Assembly (NCBI RefSeq): GCF_023008405.1
Contig: NZ_CP095376.1
Span: 1,202,001 to 1,266,000 of the forward strand
DNA: 64,000 nucleotides
Direction of reading: 5' to 3'
Source: Amycolatopsis sp. FBCC-B4732
GTDB taxonomy: Bacteria; Actinomycetota; Actinomycetes; Mycobacteriales; Pseudonocardiaceae
In this document: positions 52,335 to 60,678 of the stretch, in pieces
How positions within the stretch are numbered: the first letter of the stretch is position 1
Layout of the letters: every line of letters begins with the position of its first letter
Program-made: the position numbers and the translations under genes
Notes under the pieces: model-generated
Database searches by the model: none
Told to the model about the DNA's origin: nothing
The model's input: only the letters and a program-made list of their open reading frames with translations

Positions 52335-53597
52335 ATGGCGACCCGCCGGGCGGGGTATTCCTCAGGTCCGACGTCGCTCCACGAAGAGGAGCGCCTGTCG
52401 GGAGAGTACGCGGACTGGAGCAACCTGGTCCTGGGAACGGCGTGGCTCACCGGTGAGCTGGACATCGCCGCGGTCCGCGAAGCATGGCGACGGGTCTGCC
52501 TGCGGCACGACGTCATGCGGCGGACCTACGCCGGCGTAGACGAAGCGCGGACCTACGCAGACCCGCTGAGCGACGTCGAATTCCACGTCCGCGAGACCGA
52601 CGCGGAGGCCATCGAACTGATGCGGGCGACTCTCGGCGTTCCGTTTTCCCTGTTCGGCATGGGGTTCTCCCGTATCGCGATCGTGCGGACGGGGGAACAC
52701 CGCCACCTCGTGGGAATCGCATTCGACCACATCATCACGGACGAGCTTTCGTGGAGCCTCCTGATGACCGACTTCACCGAGTTCTACCGCCGGGCCCGGG
52801 AAGCCGGCGTCGGCGCCGTCGCCCAAGCCAGGTCTTACCACGATTTCGCAGTCCTGCAACGGCGGGAGCTCGGCGGCGAATGGGGTCGGCGACGCAGGGA
52901 GTTCTGGCGGTCGTACACGACCGAGTTCGGCACCTCTCCACCGGGCTTTTCGACGCGGGCGAGTTCCGTGGCCCCGCCCGTGAAAAAGGTGCTGCGCCAG
53001 GACCTGCCGGCCGACACGAAGGAGAGGGTGGCGGATTTCGCCCGGCGGGCGCGGGTGACGCCGTTCGCGGTGACGGCCTCGAGCGTTCTCGCGGCGATGC
53101 GGGAATTGGCCGGCGACACGTCGGTGGGGCTTTTCACCGGCTGGTCGAGCCGCACACTTCCCGGCACGTCACGGACCGTCGGGCTGCTGGTCCACAACGC
53201 CCCGCTGCACCTCAGCAGGCGGACGGCAGATCCCCTGGAGGTGGTGCGGGAGGTTTTTCGCCGCAGCATCGACCTCTCGGAATACGGCCTGCCGCTCGTG
53301 GGGGCCGGCAGGCTGTGGGGAGAGGAACTGATGTCGCCGGGCGCAAAGGCGGGCGTACACCTGTTCTTCTACGACGGCACGGCGGTTCCGAAGGTCCGTG
53401 CTCTCGCCGGGACGTCCACCGAGCCTGTCCTGTTGGAAGTCCCGGGCAGTCCCCGCATCTGGGAGGACACGATCAGCGTCGACTGCCAGGTCGGCGAGAA
53501 GGATCCGCGGATGGTCGCCGTGTACAACGAGAATCTCTTCCCCGGTGACCTCGTCGAACAGCTGCTGCGGGTGGCCGCGAGGTTCGTCCTGTCGTGA
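52335..53597 (+). CDS. Free-standing condensation domain protein
   Basis: A 420-residue C-domain protein. The active-site motif reads FDHIITDELSW (131-137 = D-H-I-I-T-D-E), so the catalytic second His (132) and Asp (136) are kept while the first His is Asp and the Gly is Glu. The C-terminal lobe (TPFAVTASSVLAAMRELAG, LFTGWSSRTLPGTSRTVGLLV) is complete. It should join donor and acceptor thioesters, possibly with the carrier protein just upstream. The other free C domain (57856-59064) has the same D-H-xxx-D-E variant. Confidence 0.88.
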   Translation: MATRRAGYSSGPTSLHEEERLSGEYADWSNLVLGTAWLTGELDIAAVREAWRRVCLRHDVMRRTYAGVDEARTYADPLSDVEFHVRETDAEAIELMRATLGVPFSLFGMGFSRIAIVRTGEHRHLVGIAFDHIITDELSWSLLMTDFTEFYRRAREAGVGAVAQARSYHDFAVLQRRELGGEWGRRRREFWRSYTTEFGTSPPGFSTRASSVAPPVKKVLRQDLPADTKERVADFARRARVTPFAVTASSVLAAMRELAGDTSVGLFTGWSSRTLPGTSRTVGLLVHNAPLHLSRRTADPLEVVREVFRRSIDLSEYGLPLVGAGRLWGEELMSPGAKAGVHLFFYDGTAVPKVRALAGTSTEPVLLEVPGSPRIWEDTISVDCQVGEKDPRMVAVYNENLFPGDLVEQLLRVAARFVLS

Positions 53598-53644
53598 TGG
53601 GACCGAGCCTGTGTTCAGGACACGGAAAGAGGAGTGATTCAGGA

Positions 53645-54376
53645 ATGCCGCGAGTTTCCGCCCGGCCGACGTTGCCGGAGATCGATCACCAGCTGCACTC
53701 GGCCGGGGAGCGGGGTGCGGACGCGCTCTTCCGGCGGGGCGAGGAGGTGGTCCGCCGCCTCACCGATCCGGCCGAACTGAGGTCGCTAGTCGAGCAGGTG
53801 CTGGCAGACGAGACCCGTCTCGCGCGGATCGCCGCGCGTTCGTACTACCACGCGAACAACTTCCTGAAGGTGGTCCTGATGGGAGGAGCCGGGGACACCT
53901 GGAAGCTCCGCCTGCACGTGTGGCACCCGCAGCCGGCGGGTGCCACGTTGAAACAGGAGGACGTGCACTCGCACCGGTGGGACTTCACCACCGCCATCGT
54001 GCTCGGGAAGTACCACGCCCGCGAGTTCGGCATCGCGCCCGGTGAGGAGTACCACCACTACAACTACCTCCCGGTCGGCGACTCGCGATCGTTCTCCTTG
54101 GTCTCGCGTGGCCCCGAACAGCTCCGCACGGTGTTCGACGCCACTTTGCCCATGGGGACCGTGTACCACCTCGACCACCGGGTTCTCCACAGCATTTCCC
54201 AGGCCGACACCGAGCCGGTGGCGTCGGTCGTCATGCAGGGCGTGCCGGTCCGCGACGCGACAGACGTCTACCGCACGACACGGATCGGCGACGAGCCCAC
54301 CACCGAAAACGCGGTCCACCGGCCGTCGTCCGCACTGCTGGCGAAGGAGCTGGTGCAGTTCCTGTCCTGGATCTGA
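53645..54376 (+). CDS. Cupin-fold protein
   Basis: A 243-residue protein. An N-terminal helical ~90 residues precede a cupin core with DVHSHRWDFTTAIVLG (His pair and Asp, a likely metal site) and the second-motif equivalent MGTVYHLDHRVLHSIS. Two-histidine metal sites of this type occur in cupin oxygenases and isomerases. No closer family recognised. ATG with AGGA just before it; 47 nt after the C-domain gene on the same strand. Confidence 0.7.
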   Translation: MPRVSARPTLPEIDHQLHSAGERGADALFRRGEEVVRRLTDPAELRSLVEQVLADETRLARIAARSYYHANNFLKVVLMGGAGDTWKLRLHVWHPQPAGATLKQEDVHSHRWDFTTAIVLGKYHAREFGIAPGEEYHHYNYLPVGDSRSFSLVSRGPEQLRTVFDATLPMGTVYHLDHRVLHSISQADTEPVASVVMQGVPVRDATDVYRTTRIGDEPTTENAVHRPSSALLAKELVQFLSWI

Positions 54377-54388
54377 GCGGAGGGCACC

Positions 54389-54757
54389 ATGACCCGATAT
54401 CGGCACACCGCCCGGGACGCGGCGCGGTTCTCCAAACACGGGATCGACCTCACGGTCTACGGTCAGACTTCGTCCTTGGTCACCGTCGCGCGGGTGTATG
54501 TCGAGAAAGGACACTTCGAGGAGTTCTTCGATCTGCGGAGCACCTACCTCTACTACATCGTGAGTGGCCGGGGAACGTTTGTCCTCGACGATGAAGCGGT
54601 GGTCGCCGAAGAGACCGACCTGGTGGTCGTTCCACCGAACACGCGCATCTACTACTTCGGGACGATGGAGATCCTCCTGACTGTGTCTCCTTCGTTCGAC
54701 GAGCGCAACGAGCGGCACGTGCGGTTCGTGGCCGACAGCGAGAGTCCCTACCGATGA
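54389..54757 (+). CDS. Small single-domain cupin
   Basis: A 122-residue cupin. LYYIVSGRGTFVLDDEAV and ETDLVVVPPNTRIYYFGTMEILLTVSP give the two cupin motifs, but the expected metal-binding His residues are replaced by Tyr and others, so it may bind ligand without metal. GGAGGG before the ATG. Its stop overlaps the start of the EEP gene as ATGA. Confidence 0.75.
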   Translation: MTRYRHTARDAARFSKHGIDLTVYGQTSSLVTVARVYVEKGHFEEFFDLRSTYLYYIVSGRGTFVLDDEAVVAEETDLVVVPPNTRIYYFGTMEILLTVSPSFDERNERHVRFVADSESPYR

Positions 54758-55527
54758 CGGCGGGAGCCGGTTCGGTGAAGCTCGCCACCTGGAACATCGG
54801 GGGTGGCGTCCTGGGGCCGTCCCACCAGAGCGGCGGCGAGCCGTCGCTCGGCTACCACGCGTCGATCCTGGCGGCGCACTCACCCGACGTGGTCTGCCTG
54901 CAGGAGGCGCACGACTACCGGGGACGCGGGGAGAGCCAGCCGGACCGCCTGGCCCGCGAGCTGGGCTACCCGTACGTGGCGTCCTTCCCGGTTTGCGAGT
55001 CGCACCTGGACGAGAACGCCGCATTGGCACTGGCGATCCTGTCGCGTTTCCCGGTGCTGGACGTCGTCGGCACGAAGCTGCCCAACCCCGGGCTGACCTG
55101 GACCGGCCCGGACGGTACTCCGTGGACACTGGCCGACAAGGGCTATGTCACGGCGGTCGTCGACTTGGGCGACCGGGAGATCGGCATCCTCAACGGGCAC
55201 TGCTTTCCCCTGCACTACTTCGGGGCGAGCCCGCTCGAGGCCCGGTTCGCGCCGGGGTGGGAGGCACTCGGGGCGGACCTGATGGCGATGAAGGCGGAAC
55301 GGTCCGCATTCGCCGCCCTCGACCTCAACCACGAGCCGGTGCACAGCGTGCTGCGGGATGTCCTCGGCGCGGATGGCTACGCCACCGCGTTCGAGAACAC
55401 ACCCACGACGCCCAAAGGTGTGCAGCAGGACTACATCCTCTACGATTCCGCGGTGCGGATGCTCACGTCCACCGTGGCCGGCACGCGCGCCGACCACTTC
55501 TACTGCGAGGCCGGTTTCCTCGTGTGA
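54754..55527 (+). CDS. Endonuclease/exonuclease/phosphatase (EEP) family protein
   Basis: A 257-residue EEP-fold hydrolase. LATWNIGGG (Asn), DVVCLQEAHDY (Glu), LDLNHEP (the GDxN equivalent), QDYILY and terminal ADHFYCEAGF (the SDH equivalent) keep the metal and catalytic residues. Family members cleave phosphodiesters or phosphomonoesters in nucleic acids, sugars or lipids. In a peptide cluster it might remove a phosphate or nucleotidyl group from a pro-drug or intermediate; this is inference. Last gene of the rightward operon; its end overlaps the convergent TauD-like gene by 28 nt. Confidence 0.82.
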   Translation: MTAGAGSVKLATWNIGGGVLGPSHQSGGEPSLGYHASILAAHSPDVVCLQEAHDYRGRGESQPDRLARELGYPYVASFPVCESHLDENAALALAILSRFPVLDVVGTKLPNPGLTWTGPDGTPWTLADKGYVTAVVDLGDREIGILNGHCFPLHYFGASPLEARFAPGWEALGADLMAMKAERSAFAALDLNHEPVHSVLRDVLGADGYATAFENTPTTPKGVQQDYILYDSAVRMLTSTVAGTRADHFYCEAGFLV

Positions 55528-56531
55528 GCCGGGCCTGCCCCGGTCGTCCCGGGCCTACGCGGAAAGCCGGTGGCGAAGGTGACCAGGAATTCGGGAGAGC
55601 CCTCGTAGGCCGAGCGGCCCTGCGCCGTGGCGATGTTGTCGACGAGCAGCAGATCTCCCCGGTGCCATGGGACCTCCGACGTGACGGCGTCCCAGGCGCG
55701 CTGCACGGCGGCGACGTCTTCCACCGACAGCGGCGAGCCGTCGCCGAACGAAGTGTCCATGGGCATGTCCCTTCCGAAGGCCTTGGTCATGACCGTGCGT
55801 TCGGCTGGGTCCAGGCTGTGGGCGTTGAGGAAAGAGATCTGGTTGAACCAGCACTCCTGCCCGGTTGCCGGGTGCGCTATGACCCCGGGCCGGTGCCGGA
55901 TCGTGCGCAGCACGCCCTCGGAGAGTTGCTGGTGGCCGATTCCTCCGGCTTCGAAGACCTCTTCGAGCGCGGCCCGGTCCGGGACGGAAAAAGCTTCCTC
56001 CGGCGACAGGCCGAACCCGTCGTGGAAGACCCGGGTCATGATCCAGCCGTCCGCCCGCACCCGGCTGGCCAGGCGGGTGGGCAGGTGGCCGGCAATCCGT
56101 CGGGCATCGGCGAGGCGGGCCCGCCCGGTGCCCGCCGGCGGGGTGAGGCACGCGGTGAGCACCACCGACGGGAACGTCATGCTGAAAGCGCTCTCCTGGA
56201 ACGGGCACACCGCACGATCCTGCGGCCAGTCGATCGGTGAGACGACTCCCCGGCTGAATTCGCCTCTTCGGGTGAACGCCTCGACGGGCCGCTGGACGGT
56301 GAGACCCAGGGCCTCCCTCGCGTCGGCGAGGGCATCGGGTCCGTCGAGGGGAAGGCCCTGGACGAGCACCGCGCCGTAGCGCAGCAGATGTTCACCGACG
56401 GCCTCCGCCGTCTCGCGCAGCCACGAGAACGGGTCCTCCGCCGGGGCGCCGAAGCTGGGGATCCAGGTCTCGACGGACGCCCCGGCGGTGGGGAACCTCG
56501 CGGCACAGAGAGAAGGGGTGGCTTCGCTCAC
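55500..56531 (-). CDS. TauD/SyrP-fold protein lacking iron-binding histidines
   Basis: A 343-residue homologue of Fe(II)/2-oxoglutarate oxygenases of the SyrP/TfdA type. The fold landmarks are clear (YGAVLVQGLPLDG, the CPFQESAFSMTFP region, WFNQISFLNAHSLDPAER, GDLLLVDNIATAQGRSAYEG). The first ligand motif HxE reads F111-Q-E113, and the distal HGR reads Q304-G-R306. Both iron histidines are therefore gone while the 2-oxoglutarate Arg306 and Glu113 remain. GTG start 9 nt after GGAGGA. It may be a non-catalytic or re-purposed member. Confidence 0.78.
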   Translation of the reverse strand: MSEATPSLCAARFPTAGASVETWIPSFGAPAEDPFSWLRETAEAVGEHLLRYGAVLVQGLPLDGPDALADAREALGLTVQRPVEAFTRRGEFSRGVVSPIDWPQDRAVCPFQESAFSMTFPSVVLTACLTPPAGTGRARLADARRIAGHLPTRLASRVRADGWIMTRVFHDGFGLSPEEAFSVPDRAALEEVFEAGGIGHQQLSEGVLRTIRHRPGVIAHPATGQECWFNQISFLNAHSLDPAERTVMTKAFGRDMPMDTSFGDGSPLSVEDVAAVQRAWDAVTSEVPWHRGDLLLVDNIATAQGRSAYEGSPEFLVTFATGFPRRPGTTGAGPAHTRKPASQ

Positions 56532-56563
56532 CGGGTCCTCCTTGTGAACGGCGGGCCGCCGGG

Positions 56564-57844
56564 TCAGTGACGGGCTGCGGCGGCGAGGTCGGCGGCGGTC
56601 GCGACCGCCTCGATGATCTCCGTCGTTTGCTCGGAGGTGAGTGGCAGCGGCGGGGCGATCCGGATCACGCCGCGTTCGTGACGTGTCAGCACGCCGGCCT
56701 GGGCCGTGGCGGTCGCGATGGCCTCGCCGGATTCCGGGCCATCGGTTTCGAGAGCGACCATCAGCCCGAGCCCCCGGACGTCGGCGATCAACGGGTTCGG
56801 CTCGAGCTTCCGCAGGCCGGCCAGGAGCTCGCCGCCCTGGGCGGCCGCGTTTTCGACCAGCTTCTCCTCGGCCATGACGTCGAGCACGGTGTTGGCGACC
56901 GCGCTGGCGACGGCGTGCCCGCCCGTGGTGTGCCCGTAGCGGAGTCCTTGGGCGATCGGCTCTCGCCGGAACGAGTCTTTGATCGGCGTCGTGACCGTCA
57001 CTGCGGCCAGCGGAACGTAGCCGCTGCTGATCCCCTTGCTCATGGTGACGATGTCCGGCGTGATGCCGTCGTGGTCGAAGCCGAACATCCGGCCCGTGCG
57101 GCCGAACCCGCACAAGACCTCGTCGATCACGAGGAGCGTTCCGTGCCGGTCGCAGAGCTGCCTGAGCCGGGTGAGGAAACCGGCGGGGAGCACGACGCAG
57201 CCGCCGAGGCCGAGCAGCGGCTCCACCATGACCGCTGCCGCCGGGGTGCCGTTTTCCAGCGCGTCGGAGAACCTCGCGATCAGCGCGTCGCACGCTTCTT
57301 CGGTTCGCGCATCGCGGGGGGAGGTGGGCACGGTCACGTGGTCGACCGGAAACGGCCGGTCCCACTCGCTCATGGTGAAGGGGAGCCCCGACAACTGCTG
57401 GGCGAGGAACGTGGAACCGTGGTACCCCGTTTCGAAGGTGATGACCCGGTTGCGGTTCTCGCCGATGTTGCGCCAGTACTGCAGGGCGATCCTGATCGCC
57501 GCTTCGGTCGCCTCCGAGCCGCTGTTGAGCAGGCAGGTTTCGTTCAGCTCGCCCGGCAGGATCCCGGCGAGCCGCGCCGTAAGCGTCTCGGCGGGGTCGT
57601 GGCTCGACACCATGAGGTCGTAGTGGACGAGCTGCCGGAGCTGCCGGGTCGCGGCCTCGATCAGCGCGGGGTGCCCGTGGCCGCACGAGGCGTTGAGGAC
57701 GCCGGAAATGCCGTCGAGGTACCAGTTGCCCTCCGCGTCGCGGACGCGGTTGCCCTGCGCCTCGACGATCCGCATGGCGCCGGCTTGCTGGGCGATAGGC
57801 GTCCACGGACGCCACAGTTTGCTCGTCGGGTGGGAATTCGGCAT
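56564..57844 (-). CDS. Class III aminotransferase
   Basis: A 426-residue PLP enzyme, fully formed. NSGSEATEAAIRIALQYW, ITFETGYHGST, VIDEVLCGFGRTGRMFGFDH and the lysine motif IVTMSKGISSGYVPL are intact, as is RYGHTTGGHAVASA. It is of the omega/class III type that acts on terminal amines or aldehydes (for example ornithine, 2,4-diaminobutyrate or beta-amino acids). It can supply or remove an amine in the precursor. ATG at 57844 with AAAGG upstream, 11 nt after the preceding gene. Middle gene of the leftward three-gene operon. Confidence 0.92.
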   Translation of the reverse strand: MPNSHPTSKLWRPWTPIAQQAGAMRIVEAQGNRVRDAEGNWYLDGISGVLNASCGHGHPALIEAATRQLRQLVHYDLMVSSHDPAETLTARLAGILPGELNETCLLNSGSEATEAAIRIALQYWRNIGENRNRVITFETGYHGSTFLAQQLSGLPFTMSEWDRPFPVDHVTVPTSPRDARTEEACDALIARFSDALENGTPAAAVMVEPLLGLGGCVVLPAGFLTRLRQLCDRHGTLLVIDEVLCGFGRTGRMFGFDHDGITPDIVTMSKGISSGYVPLAAVTVTTPIKDSFRREPIAQGLRYGHTTGGHAVASAVANTVLDVMAEEKLVENAAAQGGELLAGLRKLEPNPLIADVRGLGLMVALETDGPESGEAIATATAQAGVLTRHERGVIRIAPPLPLTSEQTTEIIEAVATAADLAAAARH

Positions 57845-57855
57845 GGTCACACCTT

Positions 57856-59064
57856 TCATGGGGACGTGGGTGGTGAGGATTTCGCTTCGGTGAGGGTCGA
57901 GATCGCCGCGGCAAGCCAGTGGTGCCAGCGGCTGCCGAATTCGCGTGCTCCGTAGCCGGTGATGCGCTCGTCGAGGCTGAGCCGGAGGTGGAGTGCGTCG
58001 CCGGAGACGACAGCAGCCGCCTGGAAGGCGCAGGTCGGTGGGGTGCGCACGTGGGTCTGCGGCACCCTGACGGCCGGGACACCGGCGACGGGCACGGCGA
58101 GGTCCGCCACGTGGGTGTAGTCGAGGTAAGCCGCGACGGCTCCGTGGAATACGGGGCCGAGCGCCGCGACCGCGGTGTACGGCACGTCGGCGTGCTCGAT
58201 TTCGTCGTGCCACTGCGCGACGAAGTCTTCCGGCTTCCGGGCCGGCCCGCCCGGAGCGATGGACAGCACGGTGTTCATGAAGCACCCGACGACGTCGGAG
58301 TGCGAGGGAGGCCGGTTGGCCCAGGGGTAGCCGATGACGGTCGGCCCGGGCCCCCCGACGTCCTGCAAGGCGCGGTGGAGCGAGTAGAGGACGTAGGGGA
58401 AGGGGGAACCGCGGAAGCCGGCGGGGACGGCGACGCTCGGGAGTTTTCGGACCGGGACGAACCGCGCGGTCTCCTCGTGCGGTTTCGGAAAGCTGCCACC
58501 GGCGGTTTCGAGGCGGTCCGCCCAGAACTCGATCCCGGGCCCGCCGGCGGCCGCGGCTTCGGCCGCGATCTGCTGCTCGACCGCTTCTCGGTATCGCGTC
58601 GGCCGGCACCTGTCCGGCTCGGCGGGGGCAGCCAGCTGCCGCTTGACGAGCTCGAGCGACTGTTCGTCGACGAAGGCGTGGTCGAGAACGAGGACCAGCT
58701 CGTCACATTCGGGCGACCGGATGAGGCGCGCCGAGATGGGGGGACCTTCCGTTGCGGATTCCGATTCCTCGATCGCTTCGAGCACCCGTTGCGAACGGGA
58801 TTCGCTGTTCGGCGCGCGCAGTTCGGCGAACTCGCATTCAGCGGGGTACCACTCCTGGTGGACGGAGCCTTGGGAGAACACGATCCGGTGAGACAACGCC
58901 GGGTTCCGCAACACCAGCGATCGCAGGACGGCGCGCACGGAGCCGGTCGCGAGCCGAGCCGGCGGTGTGCGGAACCTCAAGGCGATGACGGCTTTCCGGT
59001 CCGAGCGCTGCGTGTACATCGCGAAGGCCAGCTGGGCGCTGAGCAGGGGAAGCCGTTCCGTCAT
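57856..59064 (-). CDS. Second free-standing condensation domain-like protein
   Basis: A 402-residue condensation-fold protein. The active-site motif is LDHAFVDEQSL (128-134 = D-H-A-F-V-D-E): catalytic His129 and Asp133 kept, Gly replaced by Glu, as in the first C protein. The C-terminal lobe keeps the IGYPWANRPPSHSDVVGCFMNT latch-type segment. It should catalyse amide or ester formation in trans. First gene of the leftward operon, divergent from the MFS exporter; ribosome-binding site AAAGGAGAAG. Confidence 0.85.
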   Translation of the reverse strand: MTERLPLLSAQLAFAMYTQRSDRKAVIALRFRTPPARLATGSVRAVLRSLVLRNPALSHRIVFSQGSVHQEWYPAECEFAELRAPNSESRSQRVLEAIEESESATEGPPISARLIRSPECDELVLVLDHAFVDEQSLELVKRQLAAPAEPDRCRPTRYREAVEQQIAAEAAAAGGPGIEFWADRLETAGGSFPKPHEETARFVPVRKLPSVAVPAGFRGSPFPYVLYSLHRALQDVGGPGPTVIGYPWANRPPSHSDVVGCFMNTVLSIAPGGPARKPEDFVAQWHDEIEHADVPYTAVAALGPVFHGAVAAYLDYTHVADLAVPVAGVPAVRVPQTHVRTPPTCAFQAAAVVSGDALHLRLSLDERITGYGAREFGSRWHHWLAAAISTLTEAKSSPPTSP

Positions 59065-59223
59065 ACGACTTCTCCTTTCGGCTTCCGGTGCCCCTCCGAG
59101 CTTCGTGGAATCCTGCTCCCGGAAGTCCTGGCATCTGACAGGAACAGGGTGCCCGCGTGCTGTTCGCCGTGGTCGGAAAGCGGCGGGTCGCGCGGACCCG
59201 GCGGTTCCCGGAATCGGGCGTGC

Positions 59224-59229
59224 TAGGTT
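59224..59229 (+). promoter_or_regulatory. -10 element for leaderless MFS transcript
   Basis: TAGGTT ends 7 nt before the ATG at 59237, leaderless geometry. No Shine-Dalgarno precedes the ATG and the -35 is unclear. Confidence 0.45.
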
Positions 59230-59236
59230 GCCTCAG

Positions 59237-60529
59237 ATGACGGATGAATCGACGGATCCGCAGCCTGCCGGGTCCAGGTCCGGTAGTCCGGCGCTGTGGC
59301 GTCACCGGGATTTCATGTTGCTTTGGAGCGGGCAGACGATCAGCGAGATGGGGTCCGCAGTCACCCAGATCGCCCTGCCGTTGGTCGCCGTACTCCTGCT
59401 CGACGCCAGCACGTTCGAGGTCGGGTTGCTGGCGGCGGCGGGTACGGCGGCGTTCGTGCTGATCGCGCTGCCCGCCGGGTCGATCGTGGACAGCCGGCCC
59501 AAACGCTCGGTCATGATCGTCTGCAACGTTCTCCGCCTGGTGGTCGTCGGGTCGGTCCCGGCGGCCGCCGCGTTCGGCGTGCTGACGATGGCGCAGCTGT
59601 ACGCGGTCGCGTTGGCGGCCGGGGTGTGCACGGTGTTCTTCGACGTCGCCTACCAGAGTTACGTGCCGTCCCTGATCGCCGCCGACGACCTGATGGACGC
59701 CAACGGCAAGCTGGGAACCACCCAGGCGTTCGCGCAGCTGGGTGGGCCAAGCCTGGGCGGGGGACTGGTCGGCCTGTTCGGCGCCGCGGGCGCGATGGTG
59801 GCCGATGCGCTCTCCTACGTGGTCTCCGTCCTGTCGATCCTCGGGATCGCGAAACGCGAGGAGCCTCCGGCGCGGCCGGTGGACGAGCCGCTGCGGCGCC
59901 GGATCACCGGGGGCCTGAGGTTCGTCCTCGGTCACCCCGTGCTGCGCCAGGTCGTCGCGTGCACGGGCACCGCGAACCTGTTCTCCGGTATGAGCTGGTC
60001 GCTGGCGATCGTGTTCCTCGTCCGCGAGCTGCACGTGAAGCCCGCCCTGACCGGGCTGGTGATGGCGGCCGCCGCGGTCGGCGGGATAGCCGGGGGAGCG
60101 CTGGCCGGGCGCCTCGCGAAGAAGATCGGTTCGGCGCGGATCATCTGGGTGTCGACCCTCGTTTTCGGGGCGCCGCAGACCATCGTGGCGGCTGCCTGGC
60201 CGGGCTGGGGAGTGCTGCTGGCCCCGCTGGGCTGGGCCATCGGCTATTTCGCCTCGATGGTTTACAACATCGCGCAGCTCAGCTACCGCCAGTCGGTGAC
60301 ACCGCCGGAGCTGATGGGCCGGATGAACGCGGCCGTCCGCTGGGTGGTGTGGGGCACGCTCCCGCTCGGCGGCGTTCTCGGTGGCCTGCTGGGCACACTG
60401 ATCGGCGTGCGGGCGACGTTGTGGCTCGCGTTCGGCGGCGCTTGGGCGGCCGGCTGGTTCGTTTTCTTTTCTCCGCTTCGCCGACTCCGTGACGTTCCGC
60501 AGTCCGTGCCGGAGTCCGCCTCACGCTGA
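59237..60529 (+). CDS. MFS transporter (drug efflux type)
   Basis: A 430-residue major facilitator with about 12 helices. It begins ALWRHRDFMLLWSGQTISEMGSAVTQIALPL, the usual start of actinobacterial MFS exporters of the enterobactin-exporter (EntS-like) group. The loop 2-3 motif reads GSIVDSRPKRSVM. It likely exports the cluster product and gives self-protection. Divergent from the condensation-protein operon. Confidence 0.9.
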   Translation: MTDESTDPQPAGSRSGSPALWRHRDFMLLWSGQTISEMGSAVTQIALPLVAVLLLDASTFEVGLLAAAGTAAFVLIALPAGSIVDSRPKRSVMIVCNVLRLVVVGSVPAAAAFGVLTMAQLYAVALAAGVCTVFFDVAYQSYVPSLIAADDLMDANGKLGTTQAFAQLGGPSLGGGLVGLFGAAGAMVADALSYVVSVLSILGIAKREEPPARPVDEPLRRRITGGLRFVLGHPVLRQVVACTGTANLFSGMSWSLAIVFLVRELHVKPALTGLVMAAAAVGGIAGGALAGRLAKKIGSARIIWVSTLVFGAPQTIVAAAWPGWGVLLAPLGWAIGYFASMVYNIAQLSYRQSVTPPELMGRMNAAVRWVVWGTLPLGGVLGGLLGTLIGVRATLWLAFGGAWAAGWFVFFSPLRRLRDVPQSVPESASR

Positions 60530-60533
60530 GGCA

Positions 60534-60558
60534 GTCCGACGCCCCGAGATCGTCGGAG
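60534..60558 (+). terminator. Possible terminator after the MFS gene
   Basis: TCCGACG (60535-60541) pairs with CGTCGGA (60551-60557) across a 9-nt loop just after the MFS stop. There is no U-run, so this is tentative. Confidence 0.35.
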
Positions 60559-60560
60559 TC

Positions 60561-60579
60561 CTATCCGATGTCAGTACGG
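60561..60579. promoter_or_regulatory. CTGAC-N4-GTCAG-TACGG element, copy 3
   Basis: CTATC-CGAT-GTCAG then TACGG. The right half and pentamer are identical to copies 1 and 2; the left half has two changes. It lies 99 nt before the start of the second NRPS gene. Confidence 0.6.
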
Positions 60580-60678
60580 ACCGGTGTCGCAAGCGCATTA
60601 GCGTCTTCGTCGTCGCATCGCCCCACTACGAACGCCTAGCTCTTGAGCTGGCGGCTTGTCGCAGGGAAAGGCTGGTCC

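Noticed and set aside
59124..59150. Fourth copy of the CTGAC-N4-GTCAG element upstream of the condensation/MFS divergent pair
   Set aside because: Only TGTCAG is present on the minus strand; the palindrome and the TACGG pentamer are missing.
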